A DNA stretch of 64,000 nucleotides. Source: Lewinellaceae bacterium. GTDB lineage: Bacteria; Bacteroidota; Bacteroidia; Chitinophagales; Saprospiraceae. Location: positions 687,199-751,198 of the forward strand of contig JACJYC010000004.1 in NCBI GenBank assembly GCA_020636325.1. The letters are read 5' to 3'. Shown one piece after another: positions 8,466 to 17,757 of this stretch (its first letter is position 1; the number at the start of each line of letters is the position of its first letter). The translations under genes and the position numbers were made by a program. The notes under the pieces were generated by a model. It was not told the DNA's origin. It worked only from the letters and a program-made list of their open reading frames with translations, and searched no databases.

Positions 8466-9593
8466 TTATTTGGATTGCCCGGTCAGGAAACCGATGATTT
8501 TTTCAGCAGTGCGCTGGGAGGCGCCGGGTTGGCCGAGGACTTCCCTCAATTCGGCATAGCCCTGTTTAAGGCGATTTTGTTCCTCAGCGGTCAACAAATG
8601 CCGGGTTTCCATCCTGAGCCTGTCCGGGTTCAGGTCGTCCTGGATGAGTTCCTTGAGCAGGGCCCGGTCCAGGATCAGGTTGGCCAGCGAAATATAGGAA
8701 ACATGCACCAGCCGTTTGGCAATCCAGAAAGAGATCCCGCTGCCGCGGTAAACGACAATTTCCGGAACCCCGAACAGGGCGGTTTCCAGGGAGGCGGTGC
8801 CCGAGGCCACCACCGCCGAATGGGCTATGTTCAGCAATTGATGGGTTGCTCCATGGATCAGTTTCACTTTACCCGTTGCACCGGATTGAGCAATGATCTC
8901 ATCATAAAATGCTACCGGTATGGCGCCCGCGCCGCCGACCGCAAACTGAAAATCCGGGAATGCCGCCGGCAGGGTCAGGAGTACCGGCAAAATCCTGGAT
9001 ATTTCCTGCCTTCTGCTGCCGGGCAACAGGGCAATGACCGGCCTTGGATCAAGCCCGTTCCGCTCCCTGAACCGGGGGTCGGTTTTGAAGTCCGAAACCA
9101 CATCCAGCAGCGGATGGCCTACAAAGTCGGCATCATATTCGTACCGGGCGTAAAATTCCGGCTCGAAAGGCAGGATCACGTATAACCGGTCGACGCTTGA
9201 TTTGATGATCTTTACGCGGCCGCTCTTCCAGGCCCACAACTGGGGCGAGATATAATAATTGACCTTGAACCCCTGTGCTTTTATCCACGGCGCCAGTCGA
9301 AGGTTGAATCCCGGATAATCGATCAGGATCACCGCATCGGGACTGAAATCCAGGATCTGACGCTTGCAAATCCTGAAATTGCGCAGGATGGCGCCCAGGT
9401 GGGTTATGACTTCCCAGAAACCCATAAATGCCAGGTCGCGGTAGTGCTTGAGTATGCGCGCGCCTGCCGCCTCCATGAGGTCTCCTCCCCAGCCGCAGAT
9501 CTCCGCGCCGGGATCCTGCGACCTCAACGCTTTCACCAGATTGGAACCATGGAGGTCGCCGGAAGCTTCGCCGGCTACGATAAAGTATTTCAT
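8466..9593 (-). CDS. lpxB: Lipid-A-disaccharide synthase
   Basis: A 375-residue LpxB. It condenses UDP-2,3-diacylglucosamine with lipid X to form the lipid A disaccharide at the inner membrane. Hallmarks are the N-terminal IVAGEASGDLHGSNLV, GWGGDLMEAAG, the middle stretch DYPGFNLRLA and YYISPQLWAWKSGR, then FVGHPLLD and LLPGSRRQEI. The length matches the family. It is the third gene of the surE-led cluster, a common Bacteroidota neighbourhood. It is good evidence that the organism makes lipid A. Confidence 0.96.
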   Translation of the reverse strand: MKYFIVAGEASGDLHGSNLVKALRSQDPGAEICGWGGDLMEAAGARILKHYRDLAFMGFWEVITHLGAILRNFRICKRQILDFSPDAVILIDYPGFNLRLAPWIKAQGFKVNYYISPQLWAWKSGRVKIIKSSVDRLYVILPFEPEFYARYEYDADFVGHPLLDVVSDFKTDPRFRERNGLDPRPVIALLPGSRRQEISRILPVLLTLPAAFPDFQFAVGGAGAIPVAFYDEIIAQSGATGKVKLIHGATHQLLNIAHSAVVASGTASLETALFGVPEIVVYRGSGISFWIAKRLVHVSYISLANLILDRALLKELIQDDLNPDRLRMETRHLLTAEEQNRLKQGYAELREVLGQPGASQRTAEKIIGFLTGQSK

Positions 9594-9599
9594 GGGCGG

Positions 9600-9899
9600 T
9601 TAGAAAAAGATCTCCCAATAGTAGAACAACCAGCCGAAAGCCGCCAGGATGGTGGCAATGACAACACCTCGCAGGGACTGGAACAACCGTTTTTTCTGAA
9701 AATAATTGACCCAGAATATGTTGAAGCAAATACCTACAAGGATGAGCGTACGCTCCTGGAACAGGGAGCCCAGACCAATGGAACTGCTCCAGCCCATGGC
9801 ATCCAGCCGCTCATAGATCATGAGCAGTACGGCATAGCTCACAAACGGGGTCAGCAGGGCTATGAGGACGCCTACCCAGATCGCATTTTTATTAATCAT
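9600..9899 (-). CDS. Small multi-pass membrane protein of unknown function
   Basis: A 99-residue hydrophobic protein with about three membrane segments (around residues 7-28, 50-67 and 78-97). I recognise no functional domain. Its ATG overlaps the stop of surE in an ATGA arrangement, and lpxB begins 6 bases after its stop, so the three genes are very probably translationally coupled. The tight position suggests an envelope-related role, but this is context only. Confidence 0.7.
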   Translation of the reverse strand: MINKNAIWVGVLIALLTPFVSYAVLLMIYERLDAMGWSSSIGLGSLFQERTLILVGICFNIFWVNYFQKKRLFQSLRGVVIATILAAFGWLFYYWEIFF

Positions 9900-10678
9900 A
9901 TGGCGTGATTGTTCAGGCTGGTTTTCAAAGCAGGGATAGCGGAATAATTCGTGAGATCGTGTTTGGAAGGCACAACGGAGATGAACCCGTTGTCCAGCGC
10001 CCAGACATCAGTGTCCTGGCTGTGGTGGTCGTCATTGACAAATTTTCCGGTCAGCCAGTAGTATTTCTGCCCTCTGGGGTCGCGGGCTTCCTGGAACTCT
10101 TCGATCCAGCGGGCCTCGGCCTGCCGGCATACCATCAGGCCTTTGATCTCGTCACCCGGCAGGTTGGGTATGTTTACATTCAGGAGACTGCCTTCCTGGA
10201 GGCCGTTTTTGATGACATGCCGCATCAGCTTTGCCACAAACGGCTTGCAAGGCTCAAAATCCGCATTGTGATTGTAATCCAGCAGCGAAAACCCAATGGA
10301 TGGGATACCTTCCAGGCTGGCTTCCATAGCTGCCGACAAGGTGCCGGAATAGATGATATTGATCGAAGCGTTGGAGCCGTGGTTGATGCCGGAAACGCAG
10401 AGGTCTATCTTGCGATCCTTGAGAACCACGTTTTTAGCCAGTTTCACGCAGTCCACCGGGGTGCCGCTGCATTCATAGGCTTCCAATTGGTCAAAGGCCA
10501 GCGATTTGTGCAGGCGCAACGGATTGTGAATGGTGATGGCATGCCCCATGCCGGATTGCGGGGAATCAGGAGCAACGACGACCACCTCGCCGATTTCGCA
10601 GGCCACTTCAACCAGGGCTCTGATGCCCATGGCCGTGATGCCGTCGTCGTTTGTCACCAGAATAAGGGGCTTTTCCAT
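9896..10678 (-). CDS. surE: 5'/3'-nucleotidase SurE
   Basis: A SurE-family metal-dependent nucleoside monophosphate phosphatase. The N-terminus reads MEKPLILVTNDDG, with the metal-binding D11-D12 pair, followed by VVVVAPDSPQSGMGHAIT and CVSGINHGSNAS, which supply the conserved Ser and Asn. I chose the ATG eight codons inside the longest frame because it places the NDDG motif at the usual distance. SurE acts on 5'- or 3'-NMPs and is linked to stress survival. It is the first gene of the five-gene minus-strand cluster that includes lpxB. Confidence 0.94.
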   Translation of the reverse strand: MEKPLILVTNDDGITAMGIRALVEVACEIGEVVVVAPDSPQSGMGHAITIHNPLRLHKSLAFDQLEAYECSGTPVDCVKLAKNVVLKDRKIDLCVSGINHGSNASINIIYSGTLSAAMEASLEGIPSIGFSLLDYNHNADFEPCKPFVAKLMRHVIKNGLQEGSLLNVNIPNLPGDEIKGLMVCRQAEARWIEEFQEARDPRGQKYYWLTGKFVNDDHHSQDTDVWALDNGFISVVPSKHDLTNYSAIPALKTSLNNHAI

Positions 10679-10790
10679 AGGTTCTGATTTTTGAAGATGC
10701 AAAGGTAGGGTAAATTGCGGTTACTTGAAATCCCCGATACCGGAATACCGAATTTGACAATGCCGTTACCGAACAGAGGGTATTGGCGCT

Positions 10791-10798
10791 TATTTTTG
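10791..10798 (+). promoter_or_regulatory. -7 box (TATTTTTG) upstream of hemH
   Basis: A perfect TAnnTTTG match ends 18 bases before the chosen hemH ATG. No convincing -33 TTG is present at the expected spacing. It supports the internal ATG over the longer reading frame, because the box would lie inside the longer version. Confidence 0.4.
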
Positions 10799-10816
10799 CA
10801 CCACAATGCTGGAAAA

Positions 10817-11848
10817 ATGGACGTTGCTGCTAAAAAAGGAATTTTATTGGTCAATTTAGGCACACCGGATGCGCCCACCCGGAATGCCGTCAAGCGGTAC
10901 CTGACCGAATTTTTGCTGGATCCGCGGGTGGTCGACTATCCCTGGCTTGCCAGGAACTTACTGGTCCGGGGCATTATTGCACCCTTCCGTTCCGGAAAAT
11001 CCGCCAAATTGTACCAGCATCTCTGGACGCCCGAGGGGTCTCCCCTCAAGGTGTATGGTGAGCGGATCGCCGCCGGATTGCAGCAATTGATGGGTGAAAC
11101 CTACCAGGTTGAGCTGGCCATGCGCTACCAGCAACCCTCCATTCCCGCCGCCCTGGATCGGCTTGCGCGGAACCAGGTCAGCGATATCCTGGTTGTGCCT
11201 CTTTTTCCGCAATATGCCTCGGCTACGACCGGCTCGATTCATGAAGCCGTGATGAAAGTAGTCCGGAAATGGGAATCCATTCCAGAGATCCGGTTCATCA
11301 ACAGTTATTACAACTATGGCCCGCTGGTGGATATTTTCGCTGAAAATGCCCGGGCTTTCGACCTGACAAGCTACGACCATATCCTCTTCAGCTACCACGG
11401 GTTGCCCCAGCGGCAGTTGAAGAAAGCCGACCTGACCGGCAAACATTGCCTGCAAAAAAGCGATTGCTGCGCTTCGGTTTGCACAACCAACCAATTCTGC
11501 TACTCAGCCCAATGCCATGGCACCACGGCTGCGATCGTAGAAAAACTCGGTTTGGATGCGAGCCGGTACACCACGACTTTTCAAAGCCGCCTGGGCCCGG
11601 AGGCCTGGGCGCAGCCCTATACCAGTGCGGTCATCACCGAGCAGGCAGCCAAAGGCGCCAAAAGGCTGCTGGTTTTTAGCCCGGCTTTTGTGGCGGATTG
11701 TCTGGAAACGCTTATTGAAATCAAAGTGGAATACCAGGATTTGTTCACCTCCCTTGGGGGAGAGCGGGTTGACCTCGTACCCAGCCTGAACGACAATCCG
11801 GAATGGATAAAAGGGCTTGCCGGCCTTGTGCGGGCGGCTAAAAATTGA
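10817..11848 (+). CDS. hemH: Ferrochelatase
   Basis: A 343-residue ferrochelatase, inserting Fe(II) into protoporphyrin IX at the end of heme synthesis. The start is set at MDVAAKKGILLVNLGTPDAP, since KxGILLVNLGTPD is the family's usual opening and the frame before it contains a -7 promoter box. The catalytic His is H194 in FSYHGLPQR, and the acidic pocket is FSPAFVADCLETLIEI. A Cys-rich segment follows the His: C211, C217, C218, C222, C228 and C233. It resembles internal cluster-binding regions of some bacterial ferrochelatases, but cluster binding is inference. The 3' end overlaps the convergent TonB-receptor gene by 11 bases. Confidence 0.95.
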   Translation: MDVAAKKGILLVNLGTPDAPTRNAVKRYLTEFLLDPRVVDYPWLARNLLVRGIIAPFRSGKSAKLYQHLWTPEGSPLKVYGERIAAGLQQLMGETYQVELAMRYQQPSIPAALDRLARNQVSDILVVPLFPQYASATTGSIHEAVMKVVRKWESIPEIRFINSYYNYGPLVDIFAENARAFDLTSYDHILFSYHGLPQRQLKKADLTGKHCLQKSDCCASVCTTNQFCYSAQCHGTTAAIVEKLGLDASRYTTTFQSRLGPEAWAQPYTSAVITEQAAKGAKRLLVFSPAFVADCLETLIEIKVEYQDLFTSLGGERVDLVPSLNDNPEWIKGLAGLVRAAKN

Positions 11849-14510
11849 AGGTGGCGCTGAAAATGGGAATCCTCGGCAGCAGTTTCACCTGCACCGGTTT
11901 TCTGACCTGCGTCAAAGTGAAGTTCTCGTTGACATATTCGGTTTTCAGGTCGTAATAAAGGGCGTTTCGCCGGTTGTAGACATTGTACAGGCCGATTTGA
12001 ACGCTGTGCCGGAGATTTTTCTTCGGAAAACGATAGGTTACACTCAGGTTCAACCGGTGATAAGGCGGCATCCGGTAAGCGTTTTTCTGATCGAATACGA
12101 CAACCTCAAAATCTTCAGGCGGGAAAAAGATCACCGGGAGGTTGACCGGATATTTTTCGAGCGGCAAACTGAATGCGAACCCGGTTGAGAAAACCCAGTC
12201 GGCCGAAAAACCGATACTGGGCGATATCCGGTGAAATGCAAGGATTTTCAGATCGTGACGGCGGTCATACTTGTACGGGTACCATCGGCCGTTATTGATC
12301 CGGTCGAACCGCCGGTCGGTTTTAGCCAATGCGTAGGAGATCCAGCCCGTTGTCCTGCCGAAGTTTTTGCGGATAGAGACCTCAGCGCCGAAAGCGCGGC
12401 CCGCGCCTTCGGTTACATTGTTTTCCCAACCCGTCAGCAAATTGGCGCCCTCCGAAAACTGGAGCAAGTGGTTGAGCCTCCGATAATACCCGTCCAGGCT
12501 GAATTGCCAGACAGGCGACGGCTGAAAGTCCAGGCCGAGTTCGCCTGACCAGACATCCTGCGGCCGCCATCGTTCGGTGGCCGGTACCCAAAGATCGGTA
12601 GGCAGCCCCAGGCTGGAATTGGAAAGCAGGTGAACAAACTGCTCCATCCTGCTGAAGCCGCCGCGCAACGACCATTTATCCGCCATATTCCACAAGAAGG
12701 AAAACCTGGGCTGGAAGGTCTGGTAATTTTTCCTGCGCACACTTTGCGAAACAGCCCGGATACCCAGGTTAAATGTAAGTTTTTTGCTGATTTTCCATTC
12801 ATCTTCCGCGTACACCGAAAATTCACTTGTAGAAATGCTCTCGCTGTTGAACGCCTGTTCCGGATCTACCTCCTGGAGCGTCTGGTCGAGGTTGATGGCG
12901 CCGGGTTGGAAACGCCTGCCGTTGAACTGAACCCCAAACCGGATGAAATGGTTGGGGGAGGGGATAAAGTCAAAGTCTGTTTTGAACCCCCGGTCCAGGA
13001 TGCCCGAACGGAATTTGACCAGGGAGAAAAGACTGATGAATTGCCGGGACGGGATGGCGATAATGGAGTCCAGTGAAAAATAGTCGGCGTCCACCTTGAG
13101 TTTGCTGTAGGTCAGGGTGGTATTCACGAACAGCTTGTCGGAGAAAAGGTGGTTCCAGCGCAGAGCGGCCACCCGGTTGCCCCATTTCAGTTTTTCTTCA
13201 TATTTCTGGTAAATCCGGAAGGTCTGGAGGCCGCCGCCTGAATTGCGGATGACGAGGGTATCCGCTGCGGATCCGGAATTGTCGAGGTCGTCGTCTCCGC
13301 TGAAAAAACTGAAATAGAGCCGGTCCCTTGAGGAGAATGCATAATTGAGTTTGGCAAACCAGTCGTTGAATCCATAATCGACAAAACCCTCTTCACCGTT
13401 ATCTTGCTTGAGTTCGACCGATTTTTGCCGGAGATACCGGTCGATGATGGACAGCCTGCCGGTAAAAAAGAAACCGCCTTTGCCTTTCTGAATGGGGCCT
13501 TCAACCGCCAGCTTGGAAGTTGTCAACCCCAGGTCGATCCGGGAATGGAATTCTTTCTGATTGCCTTCCCGGGTCCTGACATCCAGCACGGAAGCTGTCC
13601 GACCGCCGAACCGGGCCGGGAAGGCCCCCCGGTAGAAATTGGCGCTCCGCACGGCATTGGTCGGAAAAATGCTGAACAACCCTGCCCCGTGGGACACGTA
13701 GTAGATCGGGACGCCGTCCACCAGCATGAGATTGTCGCCCGGGCCGCCGCCGCGTACATGGATGCCTTCCAGTCCGTCCGTTCCGGTCTGGACACCGGGC
13801 AGGAAATGAACGGTCCGGATCAGGTCCGCCTCCCCGCCCAGGGCCGGCATGTTTTCAATGACGGATACCGGTATGGAGAAAGCTCCGTCCGACCGGGTAT
13901 CAAAATGGTGGAGGGAGTCTTCGGCTACCACCACCACTTCCTGCAAAGTCAGCGAACCGCCGAGCTCAAGGTCCAGCCGGATATTCCGGTCCAGTTCAAC
14001 CGTCCGGACCAGCGGGTCGTAACCGAGATAGGAAAAGGTGATCTTTTTTTCGCCTTCGGGCAGACTGAGGCTGTAAAAACCGTATTCATTCGTCGTTGTC
14101 CCCTGACCGGGATCCGGCACCCAGATGCCGGCGCCGATCAATCGCTCCCCCGTTTGGATGTCGGACAAAAAACCGCTGATCGTAAAGGTCCTTGTTTTGG
14201 GCGCCGCGAGGTAGATGCTGATGTATGGGCCGTCGAGCCTGAATTTGAGGCGGGTGGCATTGAGGAGTTGCTCCAGGATCAACCGGACAGGCTGATTTTC
14301 TGCGTCAAGCGTGATTTTTTGCGTTGGGATTAAATCGGGGCTAAAGGCCAGGGGAACATCGTACCGGTCGAGCAACTGGACCAGCGCCTGCTCAAGGGAC
14401 GTTTCGGTGAAATGTACGCTTATGCGCTTTTCAAGGGCATTCTGACCGGCCAGGGGAATGCCGAAAGCCACGACAAGCGATATGAGTGTTATTATTCGTC
14501 CCAATTTCAT
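11838..14510 (-). CDS. TonB-dependent receptor with STN domain
   Basis: An 890-residue outer membrane receptor. A signal peptide (about residues 1-22, ending PLAGQ) is followed by a secretin/TonB short N-terminal (STN) domain (about 28-105), a carboxypeptidase-regulatory-like beta-sandwich (about 112-190, FTISGFLSDIQTGERLIGAGI), a plug (IRTVHFLPGVQTGTDGLEGI with IHVRGGGPGDNLMLVDGVP) and a beta-barrel to the C-terminal phenylalanine. STN domains in FecA-type receptors contact an anti-sigma factor, but no sigma/anti-sigma pair is seen nearby. Next to hemH, iron or heme uptake is an attractive guess, not a demonstrated one. Confidence 0.92.
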   Translation of the reverse strand: MKLGRIITLISLVVAFGIPLAGQNALEKRISVHFTETSLEQALVQLLDRYDVPLAFSPDLIPTQKITLDAENQPVRLILEQLLNATRLKFRLDGPYISIYLAAPKTRTFTISGFLSDIQTGERLIGAGIWVPDPGQGTTTNEYGFYSLSLPEGEKKITFSYLGYDPLVRTVELDRNIRLDLELGGSLTLQEVVVVAEDSLHHFDTRSDGAFSIPVSVIENMPALGGEADLIRTVHFLPGVQTGTDGLEGIHVRGGGPGDNLMLVDGVPIYYVSHGAGLFSIFPTNAVRSANFYRGAFPARFGGRTASVLDVRTREGNQKEFHSRIDLGLTTSKLAVEGPIQKGKGGFFFTGRLSIIDRYLRQKSVELKQDNGEEGFVDYGFNDWFAKLNYAFSSRDRLYFSFFSGDDDLDNSGSAADTLVIRNSGGGLQTFRIYQKYEEKLKWGNRVAALRWNHLFSDKLFVNTTLTYSKLKVDADYFSLDSIIAIPSRQFISLFSLVKFRSGILDRGFKTDFDFIPSPNHFIRFGVQFNGRRFQPGAINLDQTLQEVDPEQAFNSESISTSEFSVYAEDEWKISKKLTFNLGIRAVSQSVRRKNYQTFQPRFSFLWNMADKWSLRGGFSRMEQFVHLLSNSSLGLPTDLWVPATERWRPQDVWSGELGLDFQPSPVWQFSLDGYYRRLNHLLQFSEGANLLTGWENNVTEGAGRAFGAEVSIRKNFGRTTGWISYALAKTDRRFDRINNGRWYPYKYDRRHDLKILAFHRISPSIGFSADWVFSTGFAFSLPLEKYPVNLPVIFFPPEDFEVVVFDQKNAYRMPPYHRLNLSVTYRFPKKNLRHSVQIGLYNVYNRRNALYYDLKTEYVNENFTLTQVRKPVQVKLLPRIPIFSATFNF

Positions 14511-14754
14511 CTACGGCTGTAATCTCACGGCAAGCTATCGCTCAGGTGATTTTCCCTGGTTCAATCTTCGATAAGCCGGCCCTTTCATCAATACAAACGT
14601 CGCAAACAGGAAATAGCTGCATTCCGGCTTGCATTAAAATTGCACATTCCACCTGGGCAGATGTAAAATTAAGGCGATATTCCGGACAGGATGTATTTTA
14701 TTTTCTATTTTTCGACCATCAAATTGAAACGCATTAAACACAAACCAACTTTAA

Positions 14755-16542
14755 ATGCAACTTCCGACAATTGACCTGATTGTGTTCTTCGGCTATATCC
14801 TGGCCATGATGGGGTTCGGCGTCTGGATCGCCAACCGGGAAAAAACGGAAAGCGCACAGGACTATTTTCTGGCCAGCAAAGCCCTGCCCTGGTGGGCGGT
14901 AGGCGGCTCCCTCATCGCTTCCAATATTTCCACAGAACAGATCATGGGGATGAACGGATCCGGGTTTGAGATCGGTTTGGCAATCGCTTCCTATGAGCTC
15001 ATGGCGGCCATTACCCTGATCCTGGTAGCGAAATATTTTCTCCCCGTTTTCCTGAAAAAAGGCATTTATACCATGCCCCAGTTTCTGGAAATGCGCTACA
15101 ACAGAACGGTCCGCACCATCATGTCCGTTTTCTGGGTCGCGCTGTTCGTTTTGATCAACATTACCTCCGTGTTGTACCTCGGCGGCCTGGCCATCAAAAA
15201 CCTGATGGGCATTCCGCTGTTCATCGGCATTCTGGGGCTGGTGATCTACTCGGCTTCCTTTTCTATCTTCGGCGGTTTGAAAGCCGTGGTCTGGACGGAT
15301 GTCGTACAGGTGGTGGTCCTGATCTTCGGCGGCTTCCTGGCTTCCTACTTTGTGGTTTCAGCGGTCGGCGACGGCAGTTTTTTCCATGGGCTGGACGTCC
15401 TCTACGAGAAAACGCCCGAACGCTTCAATATGATTTTCTCAACGTCTGACACCTATACCGAACGGCTTTCCGGCACCACCCAGTCGTCGTATAACCTGTT
15501 GCCCGGAATCGGGGTATTGCTGGGCGGCATGTGGATTGCCAATATTTATTACTGGGGCAACAACCAGTATATCATCCAACGGGCGCTGGCCTCCAAAAAT
15601 CTCGGCGAGGCCCAACGGGGTGTTGCCTTTGCAGCCTTCCTCAAGATCCTGATGCCGATCATTGTGATCGTACCCGGCATTGCCGCCTTTGTATTGAATG
15701 CGGATATCCACAAAGCGGACGAGGCCTTTCCATGGGTGCTCAATAATTACGTCGGGATCGGTTTCAAAGGACTGACCTTTGCCGCTTTGGTGGCCGCGAT
15801 CGGATCTTCCATCAGTTCTATGGTCAACAGCGCATCCACGATTTTCACCCTGGATATTTATAAAGAACTGATCAATCCGGAAGCTTCTGAAAAAACCCAG
15901 GTCAGGGTCGGTCAGTTATCGGCCGCCGGCGCACTGCTGATCGGCGCTTTGCTCGGCCCCCTGCTCGGGAACCTGGGGCAGGTGATCCAGTTCATTCAGG
16001 AATACACCGGTTTCATCAGCCCGGGGGTTGTGGCGATCTTCCTGTTCGGCATGTTCTGGAAACGCACGACCGCCAAAGCCGCTGTGATCGTAGTCATCCT
16101 GGCCATACCGCTGTCCACGGCGTTCAAACTGCTGCTCCCGCAAATTCCGTTTATCGACCGGATGGCCATCACTTTTCTGATCTGTTCTTTTGTTCTGGTC
16201 ATCCTTTCCATTATTGAAGGCAAGCAGGTCAAGGCCGCCGACGGTCAGGAACATACCAGCATGAGCTTCCGGCTCGGGCTGATCGCCGTATTGGCGGGCA
16301 TTGCCGGCGTTACAGGCGTTAAGCTGATCGTTGAGCCGTTTGCGGCCGGTTCGGTAGGGTGGGGGGCTTTCACCCTGGCCCTGACCCTCGTGCTGTGCGT
16401 GCGGTTGCTCAACGGCAAGGGTGTTCCGGATGCCAAGGCTATCGAACTGGATAGGGCCATGTTCCGGACAGATCGGGTCTTTTCGGTCATGACGCTTGTT
16501 ATTTGCCTTATCCTCGCAGCCATTTACGCCGCATTATGGTAG
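14755..16542 (+). CDS. Sodium:solute symporter (SSS/SGLT family)
   Basis: A 595-residue polytopic membrane protein with about 14 membrane segments and the SSS core: an N-terminal broken helix in GGSLIASNISTEQIMGMNGSGF, ASFSIFGGLKAVVWTDVVQ in the middle, and AALVAAIGSSISSMVNSASTIFTLDIYK where the Na2-site serines of SGLT-like carriers lie. The pattern is closest to sodium/sugar transporters such as vSGLT, with the WIANIYYWGNNQYIIQRAL stretch typical of that branch. It imports a sugar or similar solute with Na+. It stands alone, divergent from the STN receptor. The exact substrate cannot be read. Confidence 0.92.
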   Translation: MQLPTIDLIVFFGYILAMMGFGVWIANREKTESAQDYFLASKALPWWAVGGSLIASNISTEQIMGMNGSGFEIGLAIASYELMAAITLILVAKYFLPVFLKKGIYTMPQFLEMRYNRTVRTIMSVFWVALFVLINITSVLYLGGLAIKNLMGIPLFIGILGLVIYSASFSIFGGLKAVVWTDVVQVVVLIFGGFLASYFVVSAVGDGSFFHGLDVLYEKTPERFNMIFSTSDTYTERLSGTTQSSYNLLPGIGVLLGGMWIANIYYWGNNQYIIQRALASKNLGEAQRGVAFAAFLKILMPIIVIVPGIAAFVLNADIHKADEAFPWVLNNYVGIGFKGLTFAALVAAIGSSISSMVNSASTIFTLDIYKELINPEASEKTQVRVGQLSAAGALLIGALLGPLLGNLGQVIQFIQEYTGFISPGVVAIFLFGMFWKRTTAKAAVIVVILAIPLSTAFKLLLPQIPFIDRMAITFLICSFVLVILSIIEGKQVKAADGQEHTSMSFRLGLIAVLAGIAGVTGVKLIVEPFAAGSVGWGAFTLALTLVLCVRLLNGKGVPDAKAIELDRAMFRTDRVFSVMTLVICLILAAIYAALW

Positions 16543-16587
16543 GCTGAATTATTTCCTATCGTTTTAATAGGAATTGGGTAATATCCT

Positions 16588-16595
16588 TACCTTTG
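16588..16595 (+). promoter_or_regulatory. -7 box (TACCTTTG) upstream of the YeeE gene pair
   Basis: A perfect TAnnTTTG match ends 26 bases before the ATG chosen for the first YeeE gene. A short AT-rich inverted repeat (TTCCTAT at 16553-16559, ATAGGAA at 16567-16573) lies just upstream between the symporter stop and this box and could be a weak terminator. Confidence 0.4.
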
Positions 16596-16621
16596 ACGCC
16601 GGATCACAAAATCTGGTTGAC

Positions 16622-17191
16622 ATGTTGGAACTGTTGCAACGGCCCTGGCCGTGGTACCTGGCGGGCTTTATGATCGGCCTGCTGGTGCCGGCATTGCTCT
16701 TGCTGGGCAATAAGAAATTCGGCATTTCGTCTTCATTCCGGGACATATGCGCCGCCTGCGTTCCCGCCGGCCTGAGCTTTTTCAAATACGACTGGCGGGA
16801 TAACTTGTGGAATATTTTCTTCCTGACCGGCGCTATAATCGGCGGCTTCATCGCCCAGACCTGGATGCAAAATCCGGCGCCTGTGGCCATTAATCCCGAA
16901 ACTACGGCAGCCTTGCAGGACCTCGGCATTCAGGACTTTACCGGACTGCTGCCCTCGGATATTTTTACCTGGGAAAACCTGTTCTCATTAAAAGGCCTGA
17001 TCTTTTTCGTGATCGGCGGCTTCCTGGTAGGGTTCGGGACCCGGTACGCCGGAGGGTGCACCTCAGGCCATACCATCATGGGCCTTGCCGACCTCCAATG
17101 GCCTTCGTTGGTGGCTTCCATGTGTTTTATGGCCGGCGGCTTCTTCAGCGCTCACCTTTTGTTGCCCAACATCCTTAAATGGCTGAACTGA
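16622..17191 (+). CDS. YeeE/YedE family thiosulfate-type transporter, first half
   Basis: A 189-residue membrane protein of the YeeE/YedE family, which carries thiosulfate or related sulfur compounds across the inner membrane. About five membrane segments are visible. The conserved Cys sits in FGTRYAGGCTSGHT (C146), the motif that relays the substrate in this family. I chose this ATG because an upstream TTG start would place the -7 box inside the gene. Full-length YeeE proteins are about twice as long; here the second half is a separate gene whose ATG overlaps this stop, an arrangement common in Bacteroidota and not a frameshift artefact. Confidence 0.9.
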   Translation: MLELLQRPWPWYLAGFMIGLLVPALLLLGNKKFGISSSFRDICAACVPAGLSFFKYDWRDNLWNIFFLTGAIIGGFIAQTWMQNPAPVAINPETTAALQDLGIQDFTGLLPSDIFTWENLFSLKGLIFFVIGGFLVGFGTRYAGGCTSGHTIMGLADLQWPSLVASMCFMAGGFFSAHLLLPNILKWLN

Positions 17192-17667
17192 TGAAAACCT
17201 TCAAGGCAAACTACGGTTATCTGATCGCCGGAGTCCTCTTCGGCATCATCTTTGTCAAGGCTGAAATCATTTCCTGGTTCAGGATACAGGAAATGTTCCG
17301 GCTTGAAAGCATACATATGTACGGGGTCATCGGCACAGCGGTCGTTACCGGCATGGTCTCCGTTTTCCTGATCAAAAAATTCAAGCTCAAGGCCCTGAAC
17401 GGAGAAGCGATCGTATTGAAACCCAAGAAGTTTCACCGCGGCGTCATCATCGGCGGCTTCCTTTTCGGTATCGGCTGGACCTTCACCGGAGCTTGTCCGG
17501 GACCGCTGTACGTCCAGATCGGCAGCGGCTACACGGTTATTCTCGTCACCCTGATCAGCGCCTTGTCCGGTGTCTGGATCTACGGCTGGTGGAAAGAACG
17601 CGAAATTGCCGGTGAGATAAAAAAGGGAACCGGAACATTGGCTCCCCGCTTAAAACAGCAAAAATAA
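17191..17667 (+). CDS. YeeE/YedE (DUF6691) family transporter, second half
   Basis: A 158-residue protein with about four membrane segments that supplies the C-terminal half of a YeeE-type transporter. Its conserved Cys is C102 in FTGACPGPLYVQIG. The ATG overlaps the previous TGA by one base, so I prefer it to the in-frame ATG four codons upstream. Together with the preceding gene it should form one functional sulfur-compound carrier. No sulfurtransferase or sulfur-oxidation gene lies beside it, so the physiological use is open. Confidence 0.88.
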   Translation: MKTFKANYGYLIAGVLFGIIFVKAEIISWFRIQEMFRLESIHMYGVIGTAVVTGMVSVFLIKKFKLKALNGEAIVLKPKKFHRGVIIGGFLFGIGWTFTGACPGPLYVQIGSGYTVILVTLISALSGVWIYGWWKEREIAGEIKKGTGTLAPRLKQQK

Positions 17668-17729
17668 TCTACTGCAGCGTCAATCAACTGAGGAATCGAG
17701 GAACTGGACCAAACCCAACCGATTTTTCC

Positions 17730-17737
17730 TACCTTTG
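17730..17737 (+). promoter_or_regulatory. -7 box (TACCTTTG) upstream of tex
   Basis: A perfect TAnnTTTG match ends 20 bases before the tex ATG. No matching -33 element was seen at standard spacing. Confidence 0.4.
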
Positions 17738-17757
17738 CGGCCCAATTCCAATCGCAC

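Noticed and set aside
14486..14737. Plus-strand open frame of 83 codons before the symporter
   Set aside because: It overlaps the start of the STN receptor, has no domain, and occupies what is better read as divergent promoter space.
16622..17667. Frameshifted single YeeE gene
   Set aside because: Both halves have intact starts and stops with a one-base overlap, and the split form is usual in Bacteroidota.
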